NCBI GenBank assembly: GCA_002869385.1
Contig: PKTB01000005.1
Coordinates: 124,001-188,000, forward strand
DNA from: Marinilabiliales bacterium
Lineage (GTDB): Bacteria > Bacteroidota > Bacteroidia > Bacteroidales > ML635J-15
DNA: 64,000 nt
Reading direction: 5' to 3'
The translations under genes and the position numbers were made by a program. Below the pieces are notes generated by a model. It was given only the letters and a program-made list of their open reading frames with translations. It was not told the origin of the DNA and ran no database searches. Of this stretch, positions 47,349 to 57,918 are shown in pieces; the stretch's first letter is position 1, and the number at the start of each line of letters is the position of its first letter.

Positions 47349-48464
47349 ATGTGTAAAGAGAGATGTTTTTTGATTTTTCCTAAAACCTCTCGTTTTAACA
47401 GAAATGCAATTCTTCTGCTAATTTTCCTCATTAATGTAAACATAATTTACAGCTCAACATTATATAAATCAAAAATTTCAGGAATGTGGAGTGTAGACTC
47501 TGTTTGGTATAATAATAGCGCTCCTGCTTTAAGTAGTTCAGATATCATTTCCACTTGGCACGAAATAAGTACACTTTCAGATGTTACAATTAAAACCAAT
47601 GGAACACTTGAAGTAAAATCTGGATCGATCCTCACAGTCTATAATATGGAATTTAGCAATGGCTCCAATATTATTATTGAAGAAAATGGTAAACTCATTG
47701 TACTTTGAGATTTAAATAATAAAAATAATTCAATTAATGTTCAGATAGACGGAACGATTGAAGTGGCAGGAGATTTTCAGAATGGCAATGGTGGTATCAT
47801 TTTCGGTAATGGAGAAATACATGTTGATGGAAATTTTACCGGACCCGGCTCAACTTTTGGTCTACCCAATGAGAGTATCCCTGCTGGTTCAACAATCTCG
47901 GAAGGGTCTCTTCCTGTTGAACTGATTTATTTCAAATCGTATTGTGAGAATTCGATAATCACTTTGGAATGGGAAACTGCCTCAGAAACAAACAATGACT
48001 ATTTTACCATAGAAAAATCATACGATGGCATAAATTATTACATATTAGAGATAATATATGGTGCTGGAAATACATCAGAAAGCTCAAATTACAAGTATAA
48101 CGATATTGATAATAATAATGGATATATATATTATCGATTAAAGCAGACGGATTTCGACGGTAAAACGGAAATTCTCGGTACAGTAGTAAATAATACGCAA
48201 AATAATAATTCTATTTTAGAAGCCCAATATTCCAATCCAATATCTCCTGATGATTTCCAAATAATGATTTATGGAAAAGGAGATATTACAATACAATTAT
48301 TTAGCACAAATGGGCAAGTGCTTTATAAAAACATAATAACATGCTTAGGTGAAAACTATAGATTACGAATTCCAAACTTAAACATTAAGTCAGGGATTTA
48401 TTTTATCAGAATTTCAAATGACCTAAATGAAAACTGCACTTATAAGCTTATAATTCAAGCTTAA
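47349..48464 (+). CDS. Secreted T9SS-type protein, function unknown, interrupted by in-frame TGA
   Basis: I start at the ATG at 47349 (MCKERCFLIFPKTSRFNRNA). A TTG at 47331 would add six residues. After a hydrophobic signal-like stretch (ILLLIFLINVNIIYS) come beta-helix-like strands (NGTLEVKSGSILTVYNMEF, IIFGNGEIHVDGNF), then the fibronectin-like ITLEWETASETNNDYFTIEK block often placed before T9SS signals, and a T9SS-like end (YGKGDITIQLFSTNGQVLY, GIYFIRIS). TGA at 47706-47708 (KLIVL-stop-DLNNK) interrupts the frame, and Gly (GGA) would fit. Probably expressed from the sigma-54-like promoter. Confidence 0.72.
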
Positions 48465-48556
48465 GTTAATTCATAAAAAAACATATTTAATCTTGTTACG
48501 TATAAATCTAAACAAAAAGTATTGTTTTAATACATTATACATTTCTAAATGTCAAA

Positions 48557-50878
48557 ATGGATAGCGTTTATAAAAAATATTTAATTAACTCTTTAACTCC
48601 TGAATGCATTTTCTTTGATAATGAATTAAACATATTACATATCAATGGGAATATTGAATATTATTTGAATAGCAAAGCAGAAACCCCTTTAAATTTAGAA
48701 AGTATATTTTCCCAACAGATAATAACAATAATTCGTAATTATATTGAATCTCAAAGTAAAAATAGTATTGGAGATTGCAAAACTAAGATTTTCGATTATA
48801 ATAATTCACTTATTCACCTTTCAAAAACTAACCTTATAGATTTAACAACATTTTTACTTACATTCTATAAATTAGACTTAGGAAACAATACAAACTCTAT
48901 AAGCCCAAAATACTCATTTGACACGACAGAGCTTTATGAGAAACCGCAAATTTCTACAAATAATAACATTTTTAATCTCATTGAAGACCTTTTGCATCAA
49001 AACAAAAATTTTGAAAGCAGAATTACTAATCTAACTGCTCAGCTGAAATCAGCTCAAACATTAAACCAAAATGCAAATTCTATCAATAATGATTTGTATA
49101 ATTTATTAAATTATACTGAGATTGCAATTATTTTTCTCGATAAAAACTTAAACATTAGGCTATTCTCCGAGTCAATAAAAAAACATTTCCTCATAGATAA
49201 AACAGACATTGGAACACCTTTTTTGAAGATTTCTCAAAAATTCCCAAACAGAAGTAAAAAGGACTTTAATAAAATCATTAAAAAAGTGATTTCTTCACAC
49301 AAACCTATTGAACTCGAAGTTGTCTTTCCGGGAAGAAAAACATATTTAAAAAGGATTATACCCTATTGGACATTTGAAAACACTTTGGATGGAGTAATCA
49401 TATCATATGTTGATATATCAAAAACAAAAGATTTACAAAACGACTTACAATTAATTTTAGATCATCTTCCTGGGCTTGTGTTTTATAAAGATGGGAAAAA
49501 CAATTTAATCAAAGTAAATGAGATGCTTGCAAAAGAACATAACACAACAAAAAACAGATTAGAAGGCAAAAGCTGTTTTGATTTATATCCAAAAGAACTA
49601 GCACAAGCATATTTGAAGGATGATTTAGAAATTATTAAATCGGGGAAATCAAAACTTAACATTATAGAACCATGGGTAACACCGCAAGGTAGAAAATGGA
49701 TTAATACAAATAAAATTCTCATTAAAGATAACAATGTTCACAAAATACTTGGAGTCTCAATTGATATCACTGAATTAATTCAAATTGAAGAAGACCTGAG
49801 ATCAAGTGAGAAAAGACTAATGGACATTGCCAAATCTACCAGTGATTGGTTTTGGGAAGTTGACAAAACAGGTGTATACACTTACTGCAGTAGCGGGGTT
49901 AAGAATGTATTGGGCTACTACCCAAATGAAGTTCTGGGAAAATCTCCCTTAGAGTTTATGCCCAAGGATGAAGCGAACAGGATTGGTGAAATTTTTAAAG
50001 GTCATCTTTTATCAAAAAAACCTATAAAGAATCTTATCAATTACAATCTGACAAAAGACGGAACTCTAATCTGCCTTCTTACAAACGGAGTCCCAATATT
50101 AGACAATAAAAACAACTTAATTGGATTCAGAGGAGCTGATAAAGACATTACATCCCAAATCAACGCTGAAGATGAATTAAAAAAGACTTTAAAACAATTA
50201 GAGAGTTCAAATAATTAATTATCACAATTCGCCTATATTGCATCTCATGATTTACAAGAACCAATAAATACAATTATTGGTTTCTTAACATTATTAAATG
50301 AAACCAAAATGAACCTTCAATCTAATGAAGCTGATAAGATTATTAAAACTGTAATCGACTCTTCATTTAGAATGAAAGAACTAATCCAAGCAATTCTCAA
50401 TCATTCTTTACTGGGTGAATCAAATGATTTAGAAAGCTTTTCATTAACAAAACTGTTTTCTAACTTATTTCAAGACATTTCTTCCTTAATTAAACAAAGA
50501 AACGCAATAGTTACTTTGAATTCAATACCGGAAAAGATAATTGTGTATAAGGCTAATATTTATTTACTATTTAAGAACCTTATAACAAACGCTATCAAAT
50601 TTAATAAAAGTTCTACTCCGACAATTAAAATTTCATGCGTTGAAACAGAGGGTTATTATCACTTCCTTGTAAAAGATAATGGAATTGGTATCGACAATAA
50701 AAATCAAGACAAAATTTTTAATATTTTTCATCGTCTCCACCCTCGAAAAGAATACGATGGAGTAGGCATTGGACTTGCTAATTGCAGAAAAATTGTTGAA
50801 ATGCACAATGGAAAAATCTGGGTTGAGTCAAAAGAAGGTTTAGGTAGCAATTTTAATTTTACTATAGAGATTTTATAA
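48557..50878 (+). CDS. PAS-domain sensor histidine kinase, interrupted by in-frame TAA
   Basis: A 773-codon cytoplasmic kinase without transmembrane segments. Three PAS-like domains are visible, the clearest being DHLPGLVFYKDGKNNLIKVN and DWFWEVDKTGVYTYCSSGVK. The dimerisation box is QFAYIASHDLQEP (phospho-His564), and the ATPase part has the N box LFKNLITNAIKFN, G1 VKDNGIGIDNK and G2 GVGIGLANCRKIV. TAA at 50216-50218 lies immediately before LSQFAYIASHDLQEP, where relatives read SNxELxQFAY, so Glu (GAA) is expected. The receiver gene follows 2 nt downstream. Confidence 0.88.
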
Positions 50879-50880
50879 TT

Positions 50881-51267
50881 ATGGTTAAGAGCATCTTACT
50901 AATTGACGACGATTTTGCAACAAATTATCTACATCAGCTTATGCTTGAACAATTAAAAATGGTTAAGAATATTTTTATTGTCGATAATGGAAAACAAGCT
51001 CTTGACATCCTTTTTGACAAACAAAACAAACCAAAACTTGTCCCTGATCTGATTTTACTATATTTAAACATGCCTCTGATGGATGGATGGTCATTCATTA
51101 ATGAGTACAAAAAATATGTTCCAGCAACAAAGAGCAATATTATAATGATTACATCTTCATTAAATCCAAAAGATCAATAAAAATGTCAATCAAACCCCTA
51201 TATCAAAGAAATAATTGTCAAACCTATTGAAAAAAAGACATTATTAAGATTATTAAACACAGTATAA
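50881..51267 (+). CDS. Single-domain response regulator, Tyr at the phospho-acceptor site, interrupted by in-frame TAA
   Basis: The 128-codon receiver has the acidic pocket LLIDDDFATN, ITSS and the conserved Lys in VKPIEKKTL. The phospho-acceptor position reads LILLYLNMPLMDGW with Tyr61 (TAT at 51061-51063) where Asp (GAT) is expected. TAA at 51178-51180 interrupts LNPKDQ-stop-KCQSNPYIKEI, where Glu is the likely residue. Both changes fit G to T. It is coupled to the kinase gene and may feed the Hpt protein in the same cluster. As written it could not be phosphorylated in the normal way. Confidence 0.83.
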
Positions 51268-51585
51268 TTAAGCTTTTTTGTTTTTCTTAACAGAGCATTA
51301 GTTTTAGTAATCCTTAAATAACTTATTAAATCAAAAGTTTTTAATCTTTGCTTTAGTCTTGTCATTTATCAAATCAATTCATATCTGGGAAAGAAAAATT
51401 AGGCCATCGTTCAAATTTTTAATTCCTGATAAAAAATGCACTTAAAATATAATACCTCAATCAATGATGGTGGAGTTACAACTGTTAAGTTGCGTTAGTT
51501 CTCAATAATACACTTTAAGATTTATTAGCACAACACCTTGCATACTTATAAATTATTACTATATTTATAGTCAAATTTAAACATT
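51268..51585. other. 318-nt gap without recognisable features
   Basis: A/T-rich, no gene, no hairpin with a T-run, no repeat recognised. Confidence 0.5.
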
Positions 51586-52227
51586 ATGAAACATATATTA
51601 TTACTAGTGGCTATTGCTTTGTTTTTACATGCTTGTAATTCAAGCACTTCAAATAAGACAATTGACGAGGATACAGTTAAGAATGATACAATTGTTGAAG
51701 CTATTAAAACCATCCCTGATGACAGTTTATCAAATTACTTCTACAAAATTGATAAGCCTGAAGAAACTATAGATTATAAAGAATATACTTCATTATCAGA
51801 CTTTCCAAAAGAATGGGTTTGCTTAACAAATACTGCTGCAGGATTAGTTATTTATCATTTTAATGATGAATTAAACAAAGTTTATAAAATTGATGATAAA
51901 GAGATGTGTATTAATTTTTTACCGGACACGAAAATAATTGATTTTATTCAAGCAGAAAACGATGTTTACACAATACGCTTGGAAGAAGACCTTGAAAACC
52001 AGGTTTGGGGAGAGTTTTCATTTGAGATTGTAGATAAGGACACAATGTACACAATCCTTAGCACAAACTGGTATTCATATTATGATGATGGTAGCAGAAA
52101 GAAAATAGGAGTATTACAGGAATTAGTAATTCCATCAGAAAAACAATACCTGTTTAATCATCTTGATTCACCTAATAAAAGCACTGCTGAGGGTGTTAAT
52201 ATGATACCTTTTGATTTTAACAACTAG
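51586..52227 (+). CDS. Lipoprotein, function unknown
   Basis: The 213-residue product has a typical lipoprotein signal (MKHILLLVAIALFLHAC, Cys17) followed by a Ser/Thr/Asn-rich linker and an acidic globular part (WVCLTNTAAGLVIYHFND, TIRLEEDLENQVWGEFSFEI). I do not recognise the family. It stands alone between the receiver gene and the DUF3109 gene. Predicted to sit in the inner or outer membrane facing the periplasm or the surface. The frame is intact. Confidence 0.7.
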   Translation: MKHILLLVAIALFLHACNSSTSNKTIDEDTVKNDTIVEAIKTIPDDSLSNYFYKIDKPEETIDYKEYTSLSDFPKEWVCLTNTAAGLVIYHFNDELNKVYKIDDKEMCINFLPDTKIIDFIQAENDVYTIRLEEDLENQVWGEFSFEIVDKDTMYTILSTNWYSYYDDGSRKKIGVLQELVIPSEKQYLFNHLDSPNKSTAEGVNMIPFDFNN

Positions 52228-52295
52228 AATTCTATATCGAATGCTTTTAATTATTGCTCTTTGATTCTCGATCTCCCGCCTTCAATCTTTTTAAT

Positions 52296-52303
52296 TACCT
52301 TTG
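52296..52303 (+). promoter_or_regulatory. -7 element before the DUF3109 gene
   Basis: TACCTTTG matches TAnnTTTG, 17 nt before the ATG. No good -33 element at the normal distance. Confidence 0.4.
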
Positions 52304-52320
52304 TCAAAATTTTTACATGA

Positions 52321-52902
52321 ATGATAGACATTGACAATAAAATAGTACACCTTGACATTTTTGAAAAGTGCTTTATCTGTGATATAAAAAAATGTAAAGG
52401 CATTTGTTGTGTAGAGGGTGATTCCGGAGCACCGCTAGAGGAAAAAGAAGCTAAGATAATTGAAGACATCTTACCAAAAATATATGACAGATTAACTGAA
52501 GAAGGCAAATCTGTAATTGATGCAAAAGGTACATCTATGATTGATGTAGAAGGAGATTTAAAAACTACTATTTATGGTAATTCAGGCGCTTGTGTTTTTA
52601 CTCAATATGATGAAGCAGGCATTGCATATTGTGCTATTGAAAGAGCTTGGGAGGAAGGTTTAGTTGAATTCAGAAAACCTATCTCATGTCATCTTTATAC
52701 TATAAGAATAACAAAATATAAAGACTTTGATGCTGTGAATTACAATGTCTGGGATATCTGTAAAGATGCTGTTAAACTTGGCAATAAAGAAGGTGTAAAA
52801 ATTTATCAATTTCTAAAGGAACCTCTTATTCGTAAATATGGAAAAGAGTGGTATGAAGATATATATAATTGTGCAGAGATAATTAAACAAGATAAGAAAT
52901 AA
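52321..52902 (+). CDS. DUF3109 family protein (cysteine-cluster protein)
   Basis: A 193-residue cytoplasmic protein with the cysteine cluster typical of DUF3109, a relative of the YkgJ zinc/iron-binding proteins: FICDIKKCKGICCVEGDSGA near residue 18-37, then SGACVFTQYD, AYCAIERAW and ISCHLYTIRI. The conserved Cys residues probably bind Zn or an Fe-S cluster. Members are widely conserved in Bacteroidota, but no biochemical function is known to me. The frame is intact and preceded by a -7 element. Confidence 0.85.
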   Translation: MIDIDNKIVHLDIFEKCFICDIKKCKGICCVEGDSGAPLEEKEAKIIEDILPKIYDRLTEEGKSVIDAKGTSMIDVEGDLKTTIYGNSGACVFTQYDEAGIAYCAIERAWEEGLVEFRKPISCHLYTIRITKYKDFDAVNYNVWDICKDAVKLGNKEGVKIYQFLKEPLIRKYGKEWYEDIYNCAEIIKQDKK

Positions 52903-52915
52903 GGAATAAATGTTC

Positions 52916-53728
52916 TCAGAAATATATATTCTTCAGATATAAATATCCGTATAAAGACAATATAAACAGAATAATTAATAGCAATCCAGGCTTTCCTATT
53001 GGTTCATTTTTTACAATTCTAAATTCAACCAACATTTCTTCTCTGCTAAAATGAAAATATGCAATAACAATTCCTGCAATTATTATCAATTTTTCAACTA
53101 TCTCAAAAAGATTTATATTATTAAAGTGAAGAAACAGGATAAATATTGACCCGAATATTGATGGAAGCAAAGCGACTTTGGTGTAAAGACGTCTTCGTTG
53201 TATGTTAGATCTAATATAGTCAAATCCCGGGGACATTCTTAAAAACTTAATATCATTGCTAAAATTTAACACAATGATTGCCGGAATGGTAATAAGAGAC
53301 GCCACGATCATAAGCCAGTATGGAAAATACATCCAGTTCAGGGCATGATATATATCCCTGCGAAACGGGATATCCCGTAAAAATATGCCAAAAGACTGGC
53401 TAATAGCAAATATATACAACCACGTAAACCAAAGTTTAAAAAAACCTCTTTTTGTTCTAAACCATCTGTATAAAATATATGCAAATACTATAATTACGCA
53501 GGCAATAAAAAATCCGGCAATGTAAATACTAATAACACTTGTCTGATTCCAAAAAGATGAGAATTTCCATGTAATACAATCGATCTCAAAGTTATCCATC
53601 TGGGTTGAACCATTAAAATAGCGAATAACGAGAAACCTGAAAATTACAATAATAGCTTTTATAAAAATAAATGCAGAGACAAATGCAAAAAACGAATTCA
53701 AAAATATCCAATAACTTTTTTTGTTCAT
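52916..53728 (-). CDS. Exosortase-associated polytopic membrane protein
   Basis: The 270-residue protein has about seven transmembrane segments, mostly aromatic- and Ile-rich. Its start overlaps the exosortase stop by 4 nt, so the two are translationally coupled. In exosortase loci of Bacteroidota such a partner membrane protein is annotated (the XrtX-associated membrane protein type, named from memory). No catalytic motif is visible. It may assist sorting, lipidation or anchoring of the PID-CTERM-like peptides. The identification rests on context and topology. Confidence 0.6.
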   Translation of the reverse strand: MNKKSYWIFLNSFFAFVSAFIFIKAIIVIFRFLVIRYFNGSTQMDNFEIDCITWKFSSFWNQTSVISIYIAGFFIACVIIVFAYILYRWFRTKRGFFKLWFTWLYIFAISQSFGIFLRDIPFRRDIYHALNWMYFPYWLMIVASLITIPAIIVLNFSNDIKFLRMSPGFDYIRSNIQRRRLYTKVALLPSIFGSIFILFLHFNNINLFEIVEKLIIIAGIVIAYFHFSREEMLVEFRIVKNEPIGKPGLLLIILFILSLYGYLYLKNIYF

Positions 53729-54312
53729 TCTATAGCTTCCTTTCTTTCAAAAGAAAATCTTTTCACCCACCAAATCCACATAAAAAATGTAAATATGTAA
53801 ACTAATACATTAAAAATATAATCGTGATTGAACTGTATGTATTCCGGGTAATAATGCGCTGCATACACAACAGCTATCAACCTAAATACATTAATGACAT
53901 TTATAAGAATTATACCAATTAGCGAGAACCATAATTTATTATACCATTTTCCGGAGTATGAAACAATTAAAGCAACAAAAAATATCCACAGTTGTATTGC
54001 CAAACAATAATTACCAACACAAACAAATGCATAGTCATAAACCCAAAGTCTATATCCGTTTACAATTTCTGAATCTAATCCAACGACATTGAACCAAAGC
54101 TGAGTAACACTTAGAATTACAATTCGTATCTTGTCATTCAGACTTTCCCAGCCAGTTGATAACCAAGGCCACATTCTATCCTGAATAGGAGTACTTTCTT
54201 CACCCAGTATAAAAGATAAGACTTTCCACGCTAAATAAATTATTAAAACGCGTAAAATGAAATAAATAATTTTCTTATTCTTAGAAAATATAAGTTTCAA
54301 TTTAGAAATCAT
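53725..54312 (-). CDS. Exosortase family protein
   Basis: A 195-residue inner-membrane Cys transpeptidase-like enzyme. The three residues of the exosortase active site can be placed on the expected topology: Cys103 in CVGNYCLAIQLWIFF, Arg144 in NVINVFRLIAVV and His163 in QFNHDYIFNVLVY. About six transmembrane segments are present. Exosortases cleave C-terminal sorting tails, and the candidate substrate gene lies 56 nt upstream with its PID motif and basic tail. The small size resembles the short exosortases of Bacteroidota rather than EpsH. The partner membrane protein overlaps downstream. Confidence 0.85.
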   Translation of the reverse strand: MISKLKLIFSKNKKIIYFILRVLIIYLAWKVLSFILGEESTPIQDRMWPWLSTGWESLNDKIRIVILSVTQLWFNVVGLDSEIVNGYRLWVYDYAFVCVGNYCLAIQLWIFFVALIVSYSGKWYNKLWFSLIGIILINVINVFRLIAVVYAAHYYPEYIQFNHDYIFNVLVYIFTFFMWIWWVKRFSFERKEAIE

Positions 54313-54368
54313 CCAACAAAATTAAGTATAAATTTTCTTTTTATGCTTTTCTTTAGATGAGATCCACA

Positions 54369-54581
54369 CTAAATATCTTCTTTCGTATGATTTTTATCTT
54401 TGTACTTTTTAATACCATATGCAGCCCCAGCTATGAGCAACACAACAGCCCCACCATCTATAGGAGCTCCAACAGGAGGGTCACCTGCACCTGGGTCTCC
54501 ACCCGGGTCACCCGGAGGGGCATATAGATTAAATACTCCAAAAACTATCAATGCTGACAATAAACTAATAAACTTTTTCAT
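54369..54581 (-). CDS. PID-CTERM-type sorting peptide, copy 2
   Basis: A 70-residue protein with a signal peptide (MKKFISLLSALIVFGVFN), a Pro/Gly/Asp-rich linker (PPGDPGGDPGAGDPPVGAP), then PIDGGAVVLLIAGAAYGIKK and a basic tail. The PID motif, hydrophobic stretch and basic end form a tripartite sorting signal of PEP-CTERM design, so it is the likely substrate of the exosortase encoded 56 nt downstream. It lies 17 nt after a large T9SS protein. A copy nearly identical in protein, but different at many third positions, is at 57689-57901. Confidence 0.85.
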   Translation of the reverse strand: MKKFISLLSALIVFGVFNLYAPPGDPGGDPGAGDPPVGAPIDGGAVVLLIAGAAYGIKKYKDKNHTKEDI

Positions 54582-54598
54582 TTTATATCGGGTTTAGC

Positions 54599-57373
54599 TT
54601 ATTTAATAATTAGTTTTTCTACCACTTCATCTCTGTTAGTTTTTACGTTAACCAAATATAAGCCTGGCGACAATAAACCAACATTATGCTCATTTCCATT
54701 AAATTCTAAAACCTTTTGACCCTGAATGTTATAAATCACAACAACTGTAATATCATTGATACCTGCACCAAAAACTCTCAAAATATCATTATACATATTA
54801 ATGTACAAACCTGATACTTCTTCAAGCTCGGATTTTGTCATTTCAATAAAGGTAAATCTATCAGAATCGTCTGATAATGATGCTGTATAAACATATGCCT
54901 GATCCGGTTGTATTACTATTTCTTCAAGATTATCATACAGTACCGGAATACTTCCGCTCTGAATACTGTGTGTCCAGCTTAAAACATGTTCTCCTTCAAA
55001 AGCATAACTAATATTAAGAGTCTTTCCAACAATATCTGCTACAGAATTTAGACAACTAATAGTCAATTCAGAATCATCATCATTTGTTGTAAATAAACTT
55101 GGTGCTTCGGAACTACCTGCAAGTTTTACAGCATCTGTAGCCGGGTCAAAAATATTCAAGGCTCCCGAACGTACTGCTAAGACTGTCTCATCTGACAAAC
55201 CATTGCCAACAATACTAACCCTAATAATATCTATAGGCTCACTGGTTTCCTTAAGATAATTTACTCCATTATGCAAACGAATTCCATTATTCATTCCTAT
55301 GCTTGCTCCGCTTGATGTTGCCTGAACAAAAAATCCCTGGGTAGGTGCTATATAACGACTGCCTCCATTGGCAGGAATTCCTCCTACATAGGTAGCATAC
55401 TGCGTGCCATTCCAAACATATACGGCATCTGCAATATTTGTTTTTGTCCAGCCACTTGCAGCATCCCAGTCTATTGCACTAGGATAGGGATTCCCAATAA
55501 GATTCCATCCAGTATTTGGACCTGCAGATCCTGTTAATTGCGCACTTAACGGGCCAATACTACCTTGATTGATTGTCCCGCTAAATGTTCTTGTTTCAGC
55601 TGATGGCGCCCATACCGAAAATCCTTGTCCGGTTGGCATTGGGGTTGCATCAGGAACAATATATTCCCCGAATGTATTTGTTGATTCATCATAAGCTCTT
55701 AACCATATTCCATGAAATACACCTGCTGTTCCCGCAGTTATCGGAGAACTAACCAAATGCCATTGTGAACCAGTTAAATATCTCTGAACATGATAAGTCC
55801 CAGAACCGGATATCGAACCATCAACAAGAAGTGAACCTTCACCGGATTATGATGATACAATTGTAATTGTACCATTGTTGGTAATATCATTAACAGTAAG
55901 TCCCATTCCTGCAGCAATGGTAAATTCAGCACCAGAAGCAACATTTAAATTTTCACAAACTGCTGGAGTTCCTAGCGCAAGATTCACTATAGGAGGGTTT
56001 GTATAAGTCGAAGGAATAATAGCGTAAGTTGTACCTACTGGCACAGAACATCCAGACCAGTTCCCTGCATCGTCCCAATCTGAATTAACATTTCCTGTCC
56101 AGGTATTTGAAAGAGGATTAACACCATCATACTCAAAAGATCCAATATCAGTATTTCCTGTTCTGCTATAACCTCTTTGATCATTAGCGGGTACTGAAAT
56201 TGTACTATTAGTACCAGTAAGTCCATTGTTGATTGCAATGCTGCCTACTGAGAGAGCTAAAGTTTTCGTTCCATTAAGAGTTGAATTTAAGGCTAAACTA
56301 GAAGAAATATTCAATGTCCCAGTTGTAGAGCCACCATCCTGTAATAAAAAAGTGCCATCTGTTGATGAACCATTGTTGGCATCAGTCCAAGTTGTTGTGT
56401 TTACAGAAAAGCCACCAGGGTAATAACCTATTCTACCTATGATATTTCCACCATTATTGACAATTTTTGTTGTGGTTTCACGCGATCCTATATCCCCCCC
56501 CCAAGTATTTGAGTTACTACAATTATTTGCAATAATACAATTTTTAACATAAACATTAGATGATTCTGAGCTAACTCCTAATCCATGTGTACTTGAGCCC
56601 AAAACATTTATACATGAATTATCAATTATGGTACAATTTGTAACTGTTCCTCCACCTCTACGATAAAAAACTCCCGCACCTTCGATATATGCAACTGTTT
56701 GTGTAACCTCATTATCTTTAATTGTACAATTTATAACATCAAGCACATCACTGGCAGTAGGAGCACCTCCAGTTCCATTATAATATGATCTATTTAACCC
56801 TCCACCCATATAATGAGCAGTATTGTTGTGTATTGTTGAATTTGTAACAGTAGCCTTACCTCTAACTTCAACACCTCCACCAGAACCATTTGTTGTTCTA
56901 TTATAACTAATATCACAATTCTCAATCGAAATTACTCCGCTTACGTATACCCCTGCTCCATCTGATGAAAAATATCCATAACGAATACATAGGCTTTCTA
57001 AACTAACCGTATATCCATTACTAACTGTAAACACTCGTCTATCAGCACTGTAGACTGATGAAGCTGCCTGAATTATAGTACTCTCAGCACCACTACCAAC
57101 AATGGTAAGATTCTTACTTATTGTATAACCTGAGGTCGATGCATCTCCAATTTCATCTGCATCTGTCCACGTAAAAGTACCTGTTAAATCTAGTGTTCCT
57201 CCAGCAGAAACCATTATATACCCCTTATGAAATGTCTTATAAGGATTACATGCACTACCATCTCCTGTAGCATCATTACCTGTTGCGCTATTAACGTAAA
57301 CTGTTTGTGAGAATACAAATGTTGAGATTAAACATAATAATAGCAAAAAAAATACTTTTGTGAAAATTTTCAT
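54599..57373 (-). CDS. Secreted beta-helix protein with T9SS domain, interrupted by in-frame TAA
   Basis: A 924-codon frame. A signal peptide (MKIFTKVFFLLLLCLISTFV) precedes a right-handed beta-helix (VYVNSATGNDATGDGSACNP, SIENCDISYNRTTNGSGGGV, VTNSTIHNNTAHYMGGGLN) that ends in a choice-of-anchor-like NDQRGYSRTGNTDIGSFEYD. A shared C-terminal module follows (GSQWHLVSSPITAG, GWNLIGNPYPSAIDWDAASG) with the T9SS end (INDITVVVIYNIQGQKVLEF, LSPGLYLVNVKTN). TAA at 55847-55849 (IVSS-stop-SGEGSLLVDG) lies at the junction, where the paralogue reads SSATGEG. Adhesin or surface-layer role is possible. Confidence 0.82.
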
Positions 57374-57688
57374 ATTCTTTGATTTTCTAGTTCATTATAC
57401 AATATTACAAAAGAAAATAATAATTTTCAATTTTTTCTACTTTCAATCTACATAATTGTTATTTTTAACAACATTCTGTACTATTTATAGCATTTTACAT
57501 TATAATATACTTATTTGTGTTTTTTATTTCTTATATAATATTCTTATTTATATATACATAGCTTCTTGGTAAAGAAATTACCATATCACAAAATACTACT
57601 AAAAAGAGAATTTTTCCTGACAAACTAGTTCAAGATCATTAATCTATTAAAATATTAAATGCACAATAATACTCCTAGTGCAGAACTT
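57374..57688. other. 315-nt gap between the two PID-CTERM units
   Basis: Very A/T-rich. It should hold the promoter for the beta-helix gene on the minus strand, but no perfect TTTG/TAnnTTTG pair is seen. No gene or structured repeat recognised. Confidence 0.45.
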
Positions 57689-57901
57689 CTATTCACTTTC
57701 TCCTGTATGTGTTTTATCTCTTAACTTTTTAATACCATATGCTGCTCCGGCAATCAGAAGAACCACTGCTCCTCCGTCAATTGGAGCTCCAACAGGAGGG
57801 TCTCCTGCTCCAGGGTCGCCACCCGGATCACCTGGAGGTGCATATAGATTAAAGACTCCAAAAACTATCAAAGCTGACAATAAACAAATTAACTTCTTCA
57901 T
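57689..57901 (-). CDS. PID-CTERM-type sorting peptide, copy 1
   Basis: The 70-residue protein is the twin of the one at 54369: signal peptide MKKLICLLSALIVFGVFN, the same Pro/Gly/Asp linker, PIDGGAVVLLIAGAAYGIKK and a basic tail RDKTHTGESE. Only the N-terminal 6 residues and the last 12 differ appreciably. It starts 17 nt after the stop of the GLUG-repeat T9SS gene, exactly the spacing seen in the other unit. Synonymous differences between the copies indicate long-standing protein-level constraint. Candidate exosortase substrate or marker peptide. Confidence 0.85.
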   Translation of the reverse strand: MKKLICLLSALIVFGVFNLYAPPGDPGGDPGAGDPPVGAPIDGGAVVLLIAGAAYGIKKLRDKTHTGESE

Positions 57902-57918
57902 TTTAATAGCAGTTTTGC

